Source: Candidatus Fermentibacterota bacterium
GTDB lineage: Bacteria; Fermentibacterota; Fermentibacteria; Fermentibacterales; Fermentibacteraceae
Direction: 5' to 3'
Length of the DNA: 7,483 bases
Assembly (NCBI GenBank): GCA_012523605.1
Contig: JAAYTY010000172.1
Coordinates: 1 to 7,483 of the forward strand
Part shown: in pieces, positions 6,801 through 7,483 of the stretch
How positions within the stretch are numbered: the first letter of the stretch is position 1
Layout of the letters: the number at the start of each line of letters is the position of its first letter
Notes under the pieces: model-generated
Seen by the model: the letters and a program-made list of their open reading frames with translations, nothing else
What the model was told of the DNA's origin: nothing
Database searches by the model: none
Program-made: the position numbers and the translations under genes

Positions 6801-7436
6801 ATCCTCGGCGGTGACGGCTGGGCGTACGACATAGGCTACGGCGGGCTGGACCACGTGATCGCCCAGGGAAGGAACGTGAACATCCTGGTGCTGGATACCG
6901 AGGTGTACTCGAACACCGGAGGACAGTGCTCCAAGGCCACGCCGCTCGGAGCGGTGGCGAGGTTCGCCGCATCGGGCAAGCCCGTTCCGAAGAAGGACCT
7001 CGCCATGCTCGCCATGACCTACGGAAACGTGTATGTCGCAAGGGTCGCCCTCGGCGCCGACTATGCCCAGACCGTGAGGGCCTTCGTGGAAGCCGAGTCG
7101 TTCGACGGGCCGAGCATGATCATCGCCTACTCCCACTGCATCAACCACGGAATCGACATGACCACCGGGCTCGATCATCACAAGCTGGCCGTCAACTCCG
7201 GGTACTGGCCGCTCGTGCGCTTCGATCCCAGGCGTACGGCCGACGGTCTGAACCCCCTCCAGCTCGACAGCAAGGCCCCGAGCATCCCGTTCAGGGACTT
7301 CGCCTATGAGGAGATACGATTCCGGACCCTTGCCGACACCATGCCTGAGCATGCCGCGGAGCTCCTCGAGATGGCCCAGGCGGAGGTCTCCAGGAGGTGG
7401 AGAATCTACGAGCAGATGGCCTCGATGAAGTACTAG
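3897..7436 (+). CDS. nifJ: Pyruvate:ferredoxin (flavodoxin) oxidoreductase, single-chain
   Basis: This enzyme oxidises pyruvate with coenzyme A to acetyl-CoA and CO2, passing electrons to ferredoxin or flavodoxin. It is cytoplasmic, oxygen-sensitive and central to anaerobic carbon metabolism. It has 1179 residues with all domains fused in one chain. The N-terminal TPP-half carries YPITPSS (Thr34), QSEGG (Glu67) and VSARS (Arg117). Residues 397-444 form the VGIDDDVTGTSL/GLGSDGTVGANKNS region of the gamma-type domain, followed by SYDSKK-like VYDSKKAG and SHLRFG. The two-cluster ferredoxin domain has Cys692/695/698/702 and Cys748/751/754/758. The proximal cluster is Cys822, Cys825, Cys850 and Cys1081, matching the spacing of Cys812/815/840/1071 recalled for Desulfovibrio africanus PFOR. 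The TPP/Mg site is GGDGWAYD (Asp973) plus YSNTGGQ (Asn1006). It ends soon after the QLDSKAP motif, so it lacks the long C-terminal extension of the D. africanus enzyme. Position 1011 in the TPP loop is Cys. Arginine is mostly AGG. It probably follows asnS on one transcript. It could in principle act in the reductive, pyruvate-forming direction; sequence alone cannot tell. Confidence 0.98.
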   Translation: MKEPRRTMVTIDGNEAAATIAHRLSEVIAIYPITPSSTMGEMADEWSAKGRKNIWGTVPLVQEMQSEGGAAAAVHCAVQAGALTSTFTASQGLLLMIPTMYKLAAELTPTVFHVSARSLACQALSIFGDHSDVMAVRQTGFALLASNSVQEAMDMALVAHASALRSRIPFVHFFDGFRTSSEVQKIEAVDEETTRAMIDDELVIAFRNRAMNPSRPFVRGTSQNPDVYFQGRETVNPYYLAVPAIVRDAMERLASLTGRRYGLFDYSGAPDAERVLVLMGSGAEVAHETVESLAAGGEKVGLLKVRLYRPFDSRAFSEALPVTVKTLAVLDRTKEPGSPGEPLYLDAANALAEAGRRGVRVIGGRYGLGSKEFTPGMVAAVLEEAAKKTPLNHFTVGIDDDVTGTSLSVKSDFCLESPGTHQAVFFGLGSDGTVGANKNSIKIIGEETDFYAQGYFVYDSKKAGSLTVSHLRFGPKPIRQTCLVSQAGFVACHQSVFMEQYDVLSYAAPGATFLLNSPHPPEEVWDRLPLSVQKEMIEKKIRLFVIDAYKVARENDMGVRINTIMQTCFFAISGILPRGEAIEKIKQAIKKTYGRKGEDVVRKNFEAVDATLANLHEVSYPGRITADHDVAPAVPADAPDFVRNVTAAIIRKKGDSIPVSAMPADGTWPSATTRWEKRNIALEIPVWNPGACLQCAVCSLVCPHAAIRVKVFDPAQSGAAPDGFRSVDAKGQEFKGLKWTVQVAPEDCTGCGACVHACPGRDRKEQGRKAINMTPHSEAAALEKTLFEHFLTIPEFPREKLNRETVKGSQLMRPLFEFSGACAGCGETPYVKLMTQLFGDRALIANATGCSSIYGGNLPTTPYCTNAEGRGPAWNNSLFEDAAEFGFGFRLTIDRQVRHASEMLGEMEAQIGSDLVREILGNPQKTESEIQAQRASVEKLRKVLSGIEDPRALQLASLTDFLCRRSVWILGGDGWAYDIGYGGLDHVIAQGRNVNILVLDTEVYSNTGGQCSKATPLGAVARFAASGKPVPKKDLAMLAMTYGNVYVARVALGADYAQTVRAFVEAESFDGPSMIIAYSHCINHGIDMTTGLDHHKLAVNSGYWPLVRFDPRRTADGLNPLQLDSKAPSIPFRDFAYEEIRFRTLADTMPEHAAELLEMAQAEVSRRWRIYEQMASMKY

Positions 7437-7483
7437 ACAGGCGCTGGATCCAGGCGTCAGCCCGGCCGGGCCTGCCGGATGGG

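Noticed and set aside
5406..7352. 648-codon open frame on the minus strand opposite nifJ
   Set aside because: It is a shadow of the GC-rich PFOR gene. The translation has low-complexity, Gly/Val/Arg/His-rich content with no recognisable domain, while the plus strand is unambiguous PFOR.
7441..7483. Possible terminator after nifJ: palindromes CTGGATCCAG (7444-7453) and CCCGGCCGGG (7461-7470), plus a CCGGC/GCCGG stem (7462-7478)
   Set aside because: The stems are short, no T-run is visible before the window ends, and short GC palindromes are common here.

Overview
The window is GC-rich bacterial DNA, with short spacers, Shine-Dalgarno-led starts and mixed ATG/GTG starts. The strongest physiological clue is a full-length, single-chain pyruvate:ferredoxin/flavodoxin oxidoreductase (PFOR). 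This oxygen-sensitive enzyme points to an anaerobe or a facultative/microaerophilic bacterium that makes acetyl-CoA from pyruvate with ferredoxin as acceptor. A dedicated asparaginyl-tRNA synthetase suggests Asn-tRNA is made directly. Arginine is written mostly as AGG in the PFOR gene despite the high GC, an unusual habit that may help place the lineage. I cannot name the organism; an uncultured, GC-rich anaerobic bacterial lineage is a guess.

Layout: (1) positions 1-135 hold the 3' end of an unidentified plus-strand gene. (2) Two minus-strand genes follow, convergent with that fragment and separated from it by only 12 bases. The first in transcription order is an M20-family zinc metallopeptidase/amidohydrolase (about 2248 down to 917). 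Overlapping its end by 20 bases is an uncharacterised 262-residue protein (936 down to 148) with an apparent Cys-His-Asp/Asn cysteine-hydrolase triad. (3) A roughly 230-base divergent intergenic region (2249-2479) separates this pair from the plus-strand genes and should hold the promoters for both directions. (4) asnS (2480-3862) and the PFOR gene nifJ/por (3897-7436) lie 34 bases apart on the plus strand and may be co-transcribed. (5) The last 47 bases contain short GC palindromes but no recognisable complete feature.

asnS and nifJ are conserved housekeeping/energy genes with all expected catalytic motifs present, and their adjacency has no obvious functional logic. The part least explained by known biology is the minus-strand pair: an intact M20 metallohydrolase translationally overlapped with a putative papain-like hydrolase of no family I can name. 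Neither protein shows a signal peptide, so if they work together it is probably on a cytoplasmic peptide or amide substrate. I see no CRISPR array, mobile element, tRNA, rRNA or integration signature, and no evidence for a large new system in this window.
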